This document shows, piece after piece, positions 34,513-44,656 of a DNA stretch of 64,000 nt; position 1 is the first letter of the stretch; every line of letters begins with the position of its first letter. This stretch comes from Anaeromassilibacillus sp. An250 (GTDB lineage Bacteria > Bacillota > Clostridia > Oscillospirales > Acutalibacteraceae). The stretch covers positions 94,491 through 158,490 of the forward strand of contig NZ_NFJK01000008.1 in the NCBI RefSeq assembly GCF_002159845.1. The letters are read 5' to 3'. The notes under the pieces are model-generated. The model saw only the letters and a program-made list of their open reading frames with translations, was not told where the DNA came from and searched no databases. A program made the translations under genes and the position numbers.

Positions 34513-34871
34513 ACAGCGGTGCGTTTGGCGAAGAATGGGTCGCCAGGTATCTGCAAAAGAAGGGCTGGGAGATCTTGGAGCGGAACTACCACAGCCGGTA
34601 TGGGGAAATAGACATGATTGCCGTGGACGGTCCGTATATTGTCTTTGTAGAGGTCAAAACCCGCTCGGCGGATTCGATCGCCGGCCCGCTGGAAGCCGTG
34701 ACGCCGGGCAAGCGGAAACGGCTCATACGCACGGCGCTGGATTATTTGCAGGCGCATGAACTGAATCTGCAACCGCGCTTCGATGTGGCGGCGGTTGTTG
34801 TCGGGCAGGGGGAACCGTCCGTGGAATACCTCGAAGATGCATTTGATGGAGGCGGCTATGAACTATTTTGA
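34509..34871 (+). CDS. YraN/UPF0102 nuclease-like protein
   Basis: A 120-residue protein with the endonuclease-like fold pattern G-FGE..A..YL...G..IL..N.......GEIDMIA....IVFVEVKTR, which includes the E-D-ExK residues of PD-(D/E)xK nucleases. A TTG at 34509 overlaps the rnhB stop (TTGA) and matches the family start ([10 protein letters not shown]). Function is not established. Confidence 0.88.
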   Translation: MNSGAFGEEWVARYLQKKGWEILERNYHSRYGEIDMIAVDGPYIVFVEVKTRSADSIAGPLEAVTPGKRKRLIRTALDYLQAHELNLQPRFDVAAVVVGQGEPSVEYLEDAFDGGGYELF

Positions 34872-35784
34872 TCTGCACTGCGACACCATTGCGGAGTGTT
34901 GGAAACAGAAAAAGGATCTCTGGGACAACGACCTGCACCTCTGCTTAAAGCGTGGCGCAGCATACCACCCTTGGCTTCAGTGTTTTGCCGCATGGATTCC
35001 CGACGAGCTGCGCGGGGAGGCGGCTTACCGCTACTTTGAAGCGGTGTATGGGGAACTCTTGCGCCAAGAGACTCTGCACGGCGATAAGCTCAAGATCTGC
35101 CGGGATGAGGAGGATTTCCAGGAGGCGGCGCGGACAGGAAAGTGCGGCGCTATTTTTACCGTGGAGGGCGGCGCGGCGCTCGGCGGCCGGCTCGAGCGTG
35201 TGGACCGGCTCAAGGAGTGCGGCGTCAAAGCGGTCACGCTCACCTGGAACGCCTCCTGCGAGATCGGGGACGGCGCGGAAGTGGCCCATCCCAAGGGGCT
35301 GACGCCGTTCGGCCGGGAGGTTGTGCGGGAGCTGGAACGGAACCGCATCGCGGTGGATGTATCCCATGCGGGCGAACCGCTCTTTTGGGAGGTGGCAGAA
35401 AGGGCCCAAAGGCCGTTCCTGGCCACGCATTCCAATGCCCGCGCGCTCTGTAACAATCCGCGCAACCTGACGGACAGCCAATTTTGCGCGGTCCGGGACC
35501 GGGGCGGCGTGGTCGGTGTGACCTTTGTGCGCCGCTTTCTGGACGACTCTTGGGAAGCCGGTGTGGACGACCTCTTGCGGCACATCGAGCACTTTCTCTC
35601 TTTGGGCGGCGAAAAGACGGTCGCTCTTGGAGGGGATTTTGACGGAACGGACCTTCCAGACGGCATGACGGGGGTCGAGTCCGTGGAGACGCTGGGGGAC
35701 TGTATGTTGCGGCATAATTACCCGGAATCGCTCGTCCAGGCAATTTTTTTTGACAATGCATACCGTTTTTTCACTTCTCTTTGA
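34858..35784 (+). CDS. Membrane dipeptidase-like protein (peptidase M19)
   Basis: A 308-residue metal-dependent dipeptidase of the renal dipeptidase family. Seen: FDLHCDT with the His-x-Asp zinc ligands (H7, D9), FTVEGG with the bridging Glu, and HSNARALCNNPRNLTD with a further His. ATG 34858 overlaps yraN by 14 bases and has a GGAGGCGG site. Probably hydrolyses small dipeptides; no signal peptide is seen, so cytoplasmic. Confidence 0.92.
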   Translation: MNYFDLHCDTIAECWKQKKDLWDNDLHLCLKRGAAYHPWLQCFAAWIPDELRGEAAYRYFEAVYGELLRQETLHGDKLKICRDEEDFQEAARTGKCGAIFTVEGGAALGGRLERVDRLKECGVKAVTLTWNASCEIGDGAEVAHPKGLTPFGREVVRELERNRIAVDVSHAGEPLFWEVAERAQRPFLATHSNARALCNNPRNLTDSQFCAVRDRGGVVGVTFVRRFLDDSWEAGVDDLLRHIEHFLSLGGEKTVALGGDFDGTDLPDGMTGVESVETLGDCMLRHNYPESLVQAIFFDNAYRFFTSL

Positions 35785-35809
35785 CAACTGTACATTTCTA
35801 TTATAAAAT
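35781..35809 (+). promoter_or_regulatory. thrC promoter
   Basis: TTGACA (35781-35786, overlapping the dipeptidase stop), 17 bases, TAAAAT (35804-35809). About 105 bases before the thrC start. No leader structure was recognised. Confidence 0.65.
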
Positions 35810-35913
35810 AGAACGGCGACAAAAGCGCGGCTGAAAATCTTCAAGCGTTCCCGCATCCGCTGGGGGCTTTCAAACGCGCTTTGGGACGGCGGAAAACAGA
35901 AGGAGGAAACAAC

Positions 35914-37428
35914 ATGAACTATCAATGCACAAGGAATAGCGCCGAGCATGTCTCCGCGGCGCAGGCCATTGCGCAGGGAATCAGCGAGGATGGGGGCCTT
36001 TTTGTGCCAGAAAGCCTGCCGCAGTACGATTCCTCCGTGCTGGAGGGGATGAAGGACGGCACATACCTCGACCGTGCAGAGCGGATTCTCGGCGATTTCC
36101 TGACGGATTTTACCCCGGAGGAAATTCGCGAATGTGTGAAGAAGGCCTATGGTGGAGAGAAATTTTCCGGAGGGCATCCCGCGCCTCTGGTGGAGTTGCC
36201 GAATTGTCCGGCCCCCGTGCATCTCTTGGAGCTTTGGCACGGGCCGACTTGTGCGTTTAAGGACATGGCGCTCCAACTTCTGCCGCACCTGTTGACGAAA
36301 TCCCTGCAAAAAATCCACTCGGATAAGACAGCGGTGATCCTGGTGGCGACCTCCGGCGATACCGGCAAGGCGGCTTTGGAGGGCTTCCGCGATGTGGCGG
36401 GGACAAAGATCATGGTGTTCTATCCGCAGAACGGTGTGAGCGCGATGCAGAAGACCCAGATGACCACCCAGGAGGGTGAAAACGTCGCTGTGTGCGCCAT
36501 CGAGGGCAATTTCGACGATGCACAGACCGGCGTGAAGCGCATCTTTACCGATCCGGCGATGAAGGAAACCCTAGCGGAAAATGGCATGATGTTTTCCAGT
36601 GCGAATTCCATCAACTGGGGACGCCTTCTTCCGCAGATTGTCTACTATTTCTCCGCGTACAGCGATCTCCTGAAAGTGGGAAAGGTGCAGCTGGGGCAGG
36701 AAATCAATATTGTCGTGCCGACGGGCAACTTTGGCAATATTTTGGCCGCATATTATGCGAAGAAGATGGGACTGCCGGTCCATAAGTTGATCTGTGCCTC
36801 CAACGCGAACAATGTGCTGACGGAGTTCTTGCGCACAGGCGTGTATGACCGCAACCGCCAGTTCTTCACAACGATTTCGCCGTCCATGGATATCCTGGTA
36901 TCCAGCAATCTGGAGCGCCTGCTGTATGACCTCACGGGGCGCGACAGCGAGCGCGTGGCGGGCTGGATGCAGCAGCTCTCCGAGACCGGACGGTATGAGG
37001 TAGAGCCGGAGATTTTGAAACAGTTGCAGGAGATCTTTTACGCGGGCTTCTGCGACGATGCACAGACATGCGGGGCCATTCATGAAATCTACAATATGTC
37101 CCACTATGTTTGCGACACGCATACAGCGGTGGCGATACAGGTGTACCGGCATTATCTGGCGGAAACCCAGGATACGAAAACGCCTACGGTTGTTGCTTCT
37201 ACCGCAAATCCCTATAAATTCGCGACCAGCGTCCTGCTGTCGGTTGACCAAACGAAAGCAAGTGGCGACGACCTTGCCAATGTGCGCGCTTTGGAGGCGC
37301 TCACCGGAGCGCCCATCCCGCAGCCCATCGCCGCGCTGGAAGGAAAGCCGGTCCGCTTCACCCAATGCTGTACGCCGGACGGCATGAGCGATATGGTGCT
37401 CAGCGGGCTGGGCATCGCAAAGGAATAA
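35914..37428 (+). CDS. thrC: Threonine synthase
   Basis: A 504-residue PLP enzyme converting O-phosphohomoserine to threonine. Seen: the PLP lysine block GPTCAFKDMALQLLP, ATSGDTGKAALEGF, and VPTGNFGNILAAYYAK phosphate-binding loop. The length and N terminus (MNYQCTRNSAEHVSAAQAI) fit the long bacterial/fungal ThrC subgroup. ATG 35914 follows AAGGAGG. It uses the other branch of the pathway fed by asd, but is not in that operon. Confidence 0.96.
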   Translation: MNYQCTRNSAEHVSAAQAIAQGISEDGGLFVPESLPQYDSSVLEGMKDGTYLDRAERILGDFLTDFTPEEIRECVKKAYGGEKFSGGHPAPLVELPNCPAPVHLLELWHGPTCAFKDMALQLLPHLLTKSLQKIHSDKTAVILVATSGDTGKAALEGFRDVAGTKIMVFYPQNGVSAMQKTQMTTQEGENVAVCAIEGNFDDAQTGVKRIFTDPAMKETLAENGMMFSSANSINWGRLLPQIVYYFSAYSDLLKVGKVQLGQEINIVVPTGNFGNILAAYYAKKMGLPVHKLICASNANNVLTEFLRTGVYDRNRQFFTTISPSMDILVSSNLERLLYDLTGRDSERVAGWMQQLSETGRYEVEPEILKQLQEIFYAGFCDDAQTCGAIHEIYNMSHYVCDTHTAVAIQVYRHYLAETQDTKTPTVVASTANPYKFATSVLLSVDQTKASGDDLANVRALEALTGAPIPQPIAALEGKPVRFTQCCTPDGMSDMVLSGLGIAKE

Positions 37429-37466
37429 AAGCTTCCGGCCTTCCATTTTTAGAAAGGACGATTACA

Positions 37467-38162
37467 ATAGCCGTATTTGCAATTGCGGACCTGCATCTTT
37501 CCTTGGGCACGGATAAACCGATGGACGTCTTTGAAGGATGGCAGGACTACGTACAAAAACTGGAAAAGAATTGGCGCGCTGTCGTTTCTGAAGAGGACAC
37601 CGTGGTGATCGCCGGGGACATCTCCTGGGCGATGCGCCTGGAAGAGACGGAGAAGGATTTTGCGTTTATCCACTCGCTGCCGGGAAAGAAATGGCTTTTG
37701 AAGGGGAACCACGATTATTGGTGGTCCACCCGGAAAAAGATCGATGCTTTCCTTGCGGAGAAGGGGTTTGACAGTATCGGCGTGATCCATAATTCAGCGG
37801 TGCTCGCGGACGGGATGGCGCTCTGCGGTACGCGCGGATGGCTTTATAACGCAGAGAGCGACGAGGACGTCAAGATCGTCAATCGCGAGGTTGGGCGGCT
37901 AAACGCCTCCATCGACGATGGGATCCGGCAGGGCGGCGACCCGGTGGTGTTCCTGCATTACCCTCCCGTATACGATGGGGCGGAATGCCGGGAGATTCTC
38001 GACGTCCTGGTCAAGCGGGGGATTAAGACCTGCTATTTTGGGCATATCCACGGAAGCCAAGCGGCGCGGCGTGCCATCACCGGCGAATATGCCGGGATTA
38101 AGATGGTGCTGATTTCCTGCGACCATCTGAAGTTTTTGCCTCTGCTGGTCCGAGGAGAATAA
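37467..38162 (+). CDS. Metallophosphoesterase with an apparent ATA start
   Basis: A 231-residue calcineurin-like phosphoesterase: D-x-H in IADLHLS, GDISWAMR, GNHDYWW and a C-terminal GHIHG bind two metals. Homologues begin MxVFAIxDLHLS; here that position is ATA (37467), 8 bases after AGAAAGGA. The nearest canonical in-frame start is ATG 37365, inside thrC, which would add 34 residues of unlikely composition. ATA initiation, or a mutated ATG, is the simplest reading. Substrate unknown. Confidence 0.88.
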   Translation: MAVFAIADLHLSLGTDKPMDVFEGWQDYVQKLEKNWRAVVSEEDTVVIAGDISWAMRLEETEKDFAFIHSLPGKKWLLKGNHDYWWSTRKKIDAFLAEKGFDSIGVIHNSAVLADGMALCGTRGWLYNAESDEDVKIVNREVGRLNASIDDGIRQGGDPVVFLHYPPVYDGAECREILDVLVKRGIKTCYFGHIHGSQAARRAITGEYAGIKMVLISCDHLKFLPLLVRGE

Positions 38163-38500
38163 AAATTTTACACGGCAGGCCGAGAGAAAAGCGGAGAGGG
38201 GGAAGGAAAGCCCTTCCGCTCCGCGCAAGCGAGGCTTTTCCTTGCAAAAACCCGTAGCGATGGCCATCTCAGAGGCTGTTCGCAGGCTGGTGTTCGAGTG
38301 AAAAGGCAGGAGCGGTACTGGAAGAAAGGCTCTTCCGTCTCGCTGCGCGGCTTCTCTTTTCAGAAGGCCTTCGGGCGGTCCAGTGGCTGCCTTCGGCGTA
38401 GCCGTGAACATTTTTTGAATATTTTTACAATGGGTAGAATATCCTGAACTGTTGTGCTATAATAACTAAGATAATTTGCAATTTTGCAGGAGGAATAAAA
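38163..38500. other. Intergenic stretch before tig
   Basis: About 340 bases without a gene. It contains imperfect inverted repeats (for example GGAAGGAAAGCCCTTCC near 38200) and ends in the tig promoter. Nothing else was recognised. Confidence 0.6.
38455..38463 (+). promoter_or_regulatory. tig promoter (extended -10)
   Basis: TGC-TATAAT, an extended -10 element, with no good -35; transcription would start about 30 bases before the tig ribosome site. Rightward expression of tig, and perhaps clpP-clpX, could begin here. Confidence 0.55.
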
Positions 38501-39832
38501 ATGGCTCTGAAATCAAGCAATAAGGTTGACACCAATCGCTATCAGCTGGAAGTTGAAATCGACGGCGAAACTTTTGAAAAAGCGGTGGATCAGGCATACC
38601 ATAAGCAGAACAAGAAAATTGTGATCCCTGGCTTCCGCAAGGGAAAGGCTCCGCGCGCTTTTGTCGAGAAATATTATGGCCAAGAGGTCTTCTATGAGGA
38701 TGCGATCAATGCGCTCTATCCGGACGCATTGGAAGAGGCTGTCAACGAAGCGAAGCTTGACATGATTGAAGATAAAATTGATTTTGACCTCGTTTCCGCC
38801 GGCAAGGACGGTCTTGTTTTCAAGGCGACCATCACCACCAAGCCGGAAGTGCAGATCGAGGGATATAAGGGCATTGAAGCGAAGAAGGCGAAAGTTGCCG
38901 TGACCGACGAAGCGGTTGACGCAGAAATCGCTAAGGTGCAGGACCGCAACTCCCGCATGGTGACGGTGGAAGACCGCGCTGCGCAGAACGGCGACATCGC
39001 TGTGATCGACTTTGAAGGATTTGTCGACGATGTCGCTTTCGAAGGCGGCAAGGCGGAAAACTTCAGCTTGACGCTCGGTTCCGGCCAGTTTATTCCGGGC
39101 TTTGAGGAGCAGATCGTTGACCATAAGACGGGCGAAGAGTTTGACATCAAGGTGACCTTCCCGGAGGATTACCAGGCCAAGGAACTCGCAGGAAAAGAAG
39201 CGGTGTTCAAGATCAAGCTGCATGAGATCAAGATGAAGGAACTGCCGGAAGTGGACGACGACTTTGTAAAAGACGTCAGCGATTTCGATACGCTCGACGA
39301 GTACAAGGCCGATGTGCGCAAGAAGTTGGAAGACGCAGCGGAAGCCCAGGCCAAGGACGGCGTGGAGAACCAGCTGATCGACAAGCTCGTGGAATTGGTC
39401 CAGGCGGAGATCCCGGAGGCAATGTATACGAACCGTATGAACGACGACGTCCGCGATTTCGCTTATCGTTTGCAGTCCCAGGGCCTGAACTTGAATACAT
39501 ACCTGCAGTACACGGGTATGAATATGGACGGACTGCGCCAGTCCTTCCGCCCGCAGGCAGAGCGCCAGGTCAAGGTTCGCCTTGCACTTGAAAAGATTGC
39601 ACAGCTTGAGAACATCCAGCCGACCGACGAGGAGATCGAGGCGGAGTATGAGAAGCTGGCGAAGAACTATGAGCTCGACGTGGAGAAGGTCAAGTCCTTT
39701 ATTCCGAAGGAGGAGCTTGTCAAGGACATCGCCGTGGAAAAGGCCATCCAGGTTGTGCGCGACAATGCAGTTGTGACCGAGGCCGACGAGGCGGAGGACG
39801 CCAAGGCAGAAGACGCGAAGGACGCGGAATAA
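38501..39832 (+). CDS. tig: Trigger factor
   Basis: A 443-residue ribosome-associated chaperone and peptidyl-prolyl isomerase. Seen: the ribosome-docking GFRKGKAPR near residues 44-52, a central FKBP-like domain (IDFEGFVDDVAFEGGKAENF) and the helical C-terminal arms, ending in an acidic Ala-Glu-Asp tail. ATG 38501 follows CAGGAGG. First of the tig-clpP-clpX-lon cluster usual in Firmicutes. Confidence 0.97.
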   Translation: MALKSSNKVDTNRYQLEVEIDGETFEKAVDQAYHKQNKKIVIPGFRKGKAPRAFVEKYYGQEVFYEDAINALYPDALEEAVNEAKLDMIEDKIDFDLVSAGKDGLVFKATITTKPEVQIEGYKGIEAKKAKVAVTDEAVDAEIAKVQDRNSRMVTVEDRAAQNGDIAVIDFEGFVDDVAFEGGKAENFSLTLGSGQFIPGFEEQIVDHKTGEEFDIKVTFPEDYQAKELAGKEAVFKIKLHEIKMKELPEVDDDFVKDVSDFDTLDEYKADVRKKLEDAAEAQAKDGVENQLIDKLVELVQAEIPEAMYTNRMNDDVRDFAYRLQSQGLNLNTYLQYTGMNMDGLRQSFRPQAERQVKVRLALEKIAQLENIQPTDEEIEAEYEKLAKNYELDVEKVKSFIPKEELVKDIAVEKAIQVVRDNAVVTEADEAEDAKAEDAKDAE

Positions 39833-39913
39833 GTTTGTTGTATAATCAGCGGAAAAGCGGCCAAAGCTCTGTACGTGTTTGTCACCGAGGGGGCGCAGGT
39901 CTCCGCTGCTGAA

Positions 39914-39945
39914 GCCGCCGTGCTTCCCACGCGGAACACGGCGGC
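39914..39945 (+). repeat. Inverted repeat between tig and clpP
   Basis: GCCGCCGTG (39914-39922) pairs perfectly with CACGGCGGC (39937-39945). There is no T-run, so it is unlikely to terminate fully; it may attenuate or stabilise the transcript. Confidence 0.6.
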
Positions 39946-39988
39946 AAGCCCTTTATAGATTTTCGCGTGGAGAATCGAGGATTCTACG

Positions 39989-40597
39989 ATGATTTTTGGA
40001 AATAGCTATACCGATATGAGCTTGGTCCCCTACGTGGTGGAACAGACGAGCCGCGGAGAGCGCTCTTATGACATTTTCTCCCGCCTGCTCAACGACCGCA
40101 TCATTATGCTGACGGAAGAAGTGAACGACACGACTTCCAGTTTGGTAGTTGCGCAGCTGCTCTACCTGGAAGGACAGGACCCAAGTAAGGATATTTCCCT
40201 CTATATCAACAGCCCCGGCGGTTCCGTGACTGCGGGCCTGGCCATCTATGACACCATGCAGTATATCAAATGCGATGTATCCACGATTTGCATGGGGATG
40301 GCGGCCAGCATGGGTGCATTTTTGCTGGCGGCGGGCGCCAAAGGCAAGCGCCTTGCGCTGCCCAACAGCGATATTATGATCCATCAGCCGAGCGGTGGCG
40401 CCCAGGGGCAAGCGACCGATATTCAGATTCATACGAACCATATCCTACAGACCAAAAAGCGCCTGAACCGCATCCTTTCTGAGCGCACTGGCCAGCCGCT
40501 GGAGGTAATCGAGCGCGATACGGAGCGCGATAATTTCATGACCGCGGAGCAGGCGATGGAATACGGCCTCATTGATAAGGTGATTGAACATCGTTGA
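39989..40597 (+). CDS. clpP: ATP-dependent Clp protease proteolytic subunit
   Basis: A 202-residue serine protease forming the ClpP barrel. The catalytic Ser is S107 in [10 protein letters not shown] (S98 if counted from the second ATG), with His in MIHQPSGG and Asp further on. ATG 39989 has a GAGGAT site; the family often starts at the second ATG (40016, [16 protein letters not shown]), which lacks a clear site. Partner of ClpX, encoded next. Confidence 0.97.
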   Translation: MIFGNSYTDMSLVPYVVEQTSRGERSYDIFSRLLNDRIIMLTEEVNDTTSSLVVAQLLYLEGQDPSKDISLYINSPGGSVTAGLAIYDTMQYIKCDVSTICMGMAASMGAFLLAAGAKGKRLALPNSDIMIHQPSGGAQGQATDIQIHTNHILQTKKRLNRILSERTGQPLEVIERDTERDNFMTAEQAMEYGLIDKVIEHR

Positions 40598-40652
40598 GGG
40601 AAAGCGCTTCCTGTAGGAAACCTTTTGTGATTGAGATAGGTTGGTGATACGA

Positions 40653-41960
40653 ATGCCCAATAACGACGACATCAAAGAGAGAGGCATTTGCTGCTCCTTT
40701 TGTGGAAAGCCGCAGAGCGAGGCGCGCCGGCTGATCGCCGGCCCCGGCGTTTATATCTGCGACGAATGTATCGAGCTGTGTATGTCCATCTTGGAGGACG
40801 AAAACAGTCTGAACACCCGTAAGAGCAGCTACAGCGAGACCTCTGCCGTGCTGCCAAAGCCGCAGGAAGTCAAAAAACAGCTTGACGAATATGTGATTGG
40901 GCAGGACGAGGCCAAGATTGCGCTGTCCGTGGCAGTCTATAACCACTATAAGCGCATTTACTACGGAAAAGACGATGTGGAGCTCACAAAGAGCAATGTG
41001 CTTTTGCTGGGACCCACGGGCGTTGGAAAGACACTTCTTGCACAGACACTGGCCAAGATTCTGGATGTGCCGTTTGCCATCGCGGATGCCACCACACTGA
41101 CAGAGGCCGGCTACGTGGGCGAGGACGTGGAAAATATTCTGCTGCGTTTAATTCAGGCGGCAGACTACGATATTGAGCGTGCCGAGCGCGGGATCATCTA
41201 TATCGACGAGATCGATAAGATTGCCCGCAAGTCGGAGAACCCGTCGATCACCCGCGACGTGAGCGGCGAGGGTGTGCAGCAGGCTTTGCTGAAGATTTTG
41301 GAGGGAACGATCTCGAATGTGCCTCCGCAGGGCGGGCGTAAGCATCCCCAGCAGGAGTTCTTGCAGATCGATACTTCCAATATCTTGTTTATCTGCGGCG
41401 GAGCCTTTGACGGATTGGAGAAGGTCGTGGAAAAGCGCACGGCTTCCTCTTCGATGGGATTTGGTGCGGATGTCCGCAGCAAGAAGGATTTGGATACCAC
41501 AGCTTGGATGCAGGATGTCATTCCGCACGATCTGGTCAAATTTGGTTTGATCCCGGAGCTGGTGGGCCGTTTGCCGGTCATCGCTGCGCTGAATGGGCTG
41601 GATGAGGATTCGTTGGTGCGCATCCTCACAGAACCGCGGAATAGCCTGCTGAACCAGTATAAGAAGCTGTTCCAGCTCGACAAGGTGGAATTGGTATTCC
41701 AGCCGGAAGCACTGCGGGCAGTTGCACGCAAGACCATAGAGCGCAAGACCGGCGCACGCGGTCTGCGGAGCATTATGGAAGAGATCTTGACGCCGCTGAT
41801 GTACGAGGTACCCACAGACTACACGGTGGAACAGGTAACCATTACGCCGGAAACGGTGGAGAAGGGCGAACCGCCTTTGCTCACCTATAATCCGGATCGC
41901 AAGCCTGTTAAGATCAAGATTACAACGTCGAGAAAACGCGGGAGAAAAGATACCGCGTGA
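40653..41960 (+). CDS. clpX: ATP-dependent Clp protease ATP-binding subunit ClpX
   Basis: A 435-residue AAA+ unfoldase. Seen: N-terminal zinc-binding domain with CCSFCGK ... CDECIELC, Walker [20 protein letters not shown]alker B, and sensor regions. It recognises tagged proteins and feeds ClpP. ATG 40653 was chosen; a TTG/GTG pair 9-12 bases upstream is also in frame. Confidence 0.97.
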   Translation: MPNNDDIKERGICCSFCGKPQSEARRLIAGPGVYICDECIELCMSILEDENSLNTRKSSYSETSAVLPKPQEVKKQLDEYVIGQDEAKIALSVAVYNHYKRIYYGKDDVELTKSNVLLLGPTGVGKTLLAQTLAKILDVPFAIADATTLTEAGYVGEDVENILLRLIQAADYDIERAERGIIYIDEIDKIARKSENPSITRDVSGEGVQQALLKILEGTISNVPPQGGRKHPQQEFLQIDTSNILFICGGAFDGLEKVVEKRTASSSMGFGADVRSKKDLDTTAWMQDVIPHDLVKFGLIPELVGRLPVIAALNGLDEDSLVRILTEPRNSLLNQYKKLFQLDKVELVFQPEALRAVARKTIERKTGARGLRSIMEEILTPLMYEVPTDYTVEQVTITPETVEKGEPPLLTYNPDRKPVKIKITTSRKRGRKDTA

Positions 41961-42175
41961 TGCGTATCCGCGAACGGCGGGGCGCAATCGATTTGAAGAA
42001 CGATGGCTGTTGCAGCGGGGCGGCTGAAAAGCCCTCCGCCTTGCGGCAGCCATTTCTACTAGGAGCGTCCCCACTTGGATTTCAGGATTTTTGAAGCAAA
42101 AGGAGGGCGCCGCAGAAGAGCCAAAGGATCCCCGGATGCTTTTCCGGATGTCTTTGGGCACTTGGAGGGATTCAC

Positions 42176-44611
42176 ATGAGTACGATTGAATTGGCCAATA
42201 GGCGAGATGAGAATATGGTACTGCCCGTGTTGGCCCTGCGTGGACTGGTGGTCTTCCCAGGGATGATGCTGCAATTCGACGTAGGCAGAAAGAAGTCGAT
42301 TCTGGCGCTATCCAAGGCCATGGACGAGAATCAATTGATTTTTCTCGTGGCGCAGAAGGATCTCGGAGAAAATGAGCCGAAGTTCCAGGACTTGTACCGC
42401 ATCGGTGTGGTGGCGAAGATCAAACAGGTGGTGCGCCATCCGGAAGAGGGCGTGAGGGTCTTTGTAGAGGGCCTGTACCGGGCGGAATTGGAGAGCCTCC
42501 AGGAGAGCGAACCGTTCCTGCTGGGAGAGGTCCTGCCGGTTCGGACCCGTGCTTACCGCCGGACCCAGCGCAGCGAGGCGTTAATCCGCTTTACACAGAC
42601 CCTTTTTGAGCAGTACCTGCAAAACTACAGCCGCGTCCCGCCGGATATTGTCGTCGGTGTGGTGCAAAAGAAGGATTGTGGGGAGCTTGCGGACTTTATC
42701 GCTGCCAATATCATGTTCGATTATGAACAGAAACAGCGCATTTTGGAGGAGCTCTCCCCGGTCAAACGCTTGAACAAGCTCGTGGAGATCTTGCAGCGTG
42801 AAGTGCAGGTCCTTGAGATCGAAAGCCAGATCAGCGAGAAGGCCAAGGAGCAGATCGATCAGAATCAGCGGGAATATTTCCTGCGCGAGCAGATGAAGGC
42901 GATTTCCTATGAGTTGGGAGAGGACGACAATCCGCAGGAGGAGGCTGACGAATTCCGCGACCGCATCGCAAAGCTCCAGCTTCCGGAATTGCAGGAGAAA
43001 AAGCTCCTGAAGGAGTGCGACCGCTTGGCAAAACTGCCGTATGGCTCGCATGAGGCGGGGGTGATCGTGGGCTATTTGGAGAATTGCCTGGAACTGCCTT
43101 GGAACACCACCAGCAAGGAGCACATTGACTTAGAAAAGGCGCGCAAAATTCTCGATCGCGACCATTATGGTTTGAAGAAGGTCAAAGAGCGCATCCTGGA
43201 AGTCTTGGCGGTTAAAAAGCTATCGCCGGACATCAAGGGGCAGATCATCTGTCTGGTTGGGCCTCCGGGCGTTGGCAAGACCTCCATTGCGCGTTCCATC
43301 GCAGAGGCCATCGGGCGCAAATATGTGCGCGTCTCCCTCGGTGGCGTGCGGGATGAATCCGACATCGTGGGCCACCGTAAGACGTATGTGGGCGCCATGC
43401 CGGGACGTATCATTTCGGCCATCAAGCAGGCGGGGACAAAGAACCCGCTGCTTTTGCTGGACGAGATTGACAAGCTCAGCCACGATTTCCGCGGTGACCC
43501 GGCCTCCGCGCTTTTGGAGGTTCTGGATTCCGAGCAAAACGCCACCTTTTACGATCATTATATCGATATGCCGTTTGATTTGAGCGATGTCATGTTTATC
43601 ACAACGGCAAACGATTATAGCGCAATCCCAGAACCGCTGGCGGACCGTATGGACGTGATCACATTGGGAAGCTATACCCATGAGGAGAAATTCCAGATCG
43701 CGACTAAGCACTTGATTCCCAAGCAGTTTAAAAAGCACGGCATTTCCTCTAAGCAGGTTCGCATTCAGCCAGCCGCTGTACATGCGCTGATCGACGGTTA
43801 TACCCGCGAAGCAGGCGTGCGCAATCTGGAAAGGCAGGTCGCCGCGCTGTGCCGCAAATGTGCGGTCAAGCTGGTGGAGGACGGCGAGGCGAAAATCACC
43901 ATCGCTGCAAAGGACTTGGAGGGACTTCTGGGGCCTGCGAAGTTTAAGAACGACGATTTGCACAAGACGGATGAAGTGGGCCTTGTCAACGGATTGGCCT
44001 GGACAAGCGTTGGCGGCGAGCTTTTGCCGATCGAGGTGGCGGTGATGGAGGGCACTGGAAAGATCGAGTTGACGGGTTCCCTGGGCGATGTCATGAAAGA
44101 ATCTGCGCGCACCGCTATCAGCTGCATCCGCACGCGTGCCTCCATGCTGGGAATCGACCATAATTTCCACGCAAAGTATGATATTCACATTCATGCGCCG
44201 GAGGGAGCGATCCCGAAGGATGGACCTTCCGCAGGCACCGCGATGGCGACGGCGATCACTTCGGCGCTATGCAATATTCCGATCCGCCACGATGTGGCGA
44301 TGACAGGGGAGATTACCCTATTGGGCCGCGTATTGCCGATTGGAGGCCTCAAAGAGAAGACCATGGCGGCGTACCGCGCGGGTATTAAGACGGTCATCAT
44401 TCCGTCGGACAACGTGCCGGACCTTGCTGAGGTGGACGACGTGGTCAAAAACAGCGTGCACTTCCTGCCGGTGCAGAAGGTGGACCAGGTTTTGGAGGCC
44501 GCGCTGGTGCGTATGCCGGAGCCGAAGCTGGAATCTGCACACACGCCCTCCGGCATCCTGCCCACTGCGGCGGGCCAAGCGGCGGCGACGGCGCCGCAGC
44601 TCCCGCAATAG
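42176..44611 (+). CDS. lon: ATP-dependent protease Lon (La)
   Basis: An 811-residue LonA: N-terminal substrate domain (LPVLALRGLVVFPGM), coiled-coil middle, AAA+ domain with Walker A GPPGVGKT (362-369), and the protease domain with the Ser-Lys dyad S685 (KDGPSAGTAMA) and K728 (GGLKEK). A Pro/Ala tail extends beyond the usual end. ATG 42176 follows TTGGAGGGATTC. No CIRCE-type operator was seen upstream. Confidence 0.97.
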   Translation: MSTIELANRRDENMVLPVLALRGLVVFPGMMLQFDVGRKKSILALSKAMDENQLIFLVAQKDLGENEPKFQDLYRIGVVAKIKQVVRHPEEGVRVFVEGLYRAELESLQESEPFLLGEVLPVRTRAYRRTQRSEALIRFTQTLFEQYLQNYSRVPPDIVVGVVQKKDCGELADFIAANIMFDYEQKQRILEELSPVKRLNKLVEILQREVQVLEIESQISEKAKEQIDQNQREYFLREQMKAISYELGEDDNPQEEADEFRDRIAKLQLPELQEKKLLKECDRLAKLPYGSHEAGVIVGYLENCLELPWNTTSKEHIDLEKARKILDRDHYGLKKVKERILEVLAVKKLSPDIKGQIICLVGPPGVGKTSIARSIAEAIGRKYVRVSLGGVRDESDIVGHRKTYVGAMPGRIISAIKQAGTKNPLLLLDEIDKLSHDFRGDPASALLEVLDSEQNATFYDHYIDMPFDLSDVMFITTANDYSAIPEPLADRMDVITLGSYTHEEKFQIATKHLIPKQFKKHGISSKQVRIQPAAVHALIDGYTREAGVRNLERQVAALCRKCAVKLVEDGEAKITIAAKDLEGLLGPAKFKNDDLHKTDEVGLVNGLAWTSVGGELLPIEVAVMEGTGKIELTGSLGDVMKESARTAISCIRTRASMLGIDHNFHAKYDIHIHAPEGAIPKDGPSAGTAMATAITSALCNIPIRHDVAMTGEITLLGRVLPIGGLKEKTMAAYRAGIKTVIIPSDNVPDLAEVDDVVKNSVHFLPVQKVDQVLEAALVRMPEPKLESAHTPSGILPTAAGQAAATAPQLPQ

Positions 44612-44656
44612 GCGGGGGCACCCTGGGAAACAGACCAGTAGAAAGGGGAAATCCCA

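Noticed and set aside
34945..36318. 457-codon minus-strand frame over the dipeptidase and thrC
   Set aside because: Covers two well-supported genes and their promoter; no motif.
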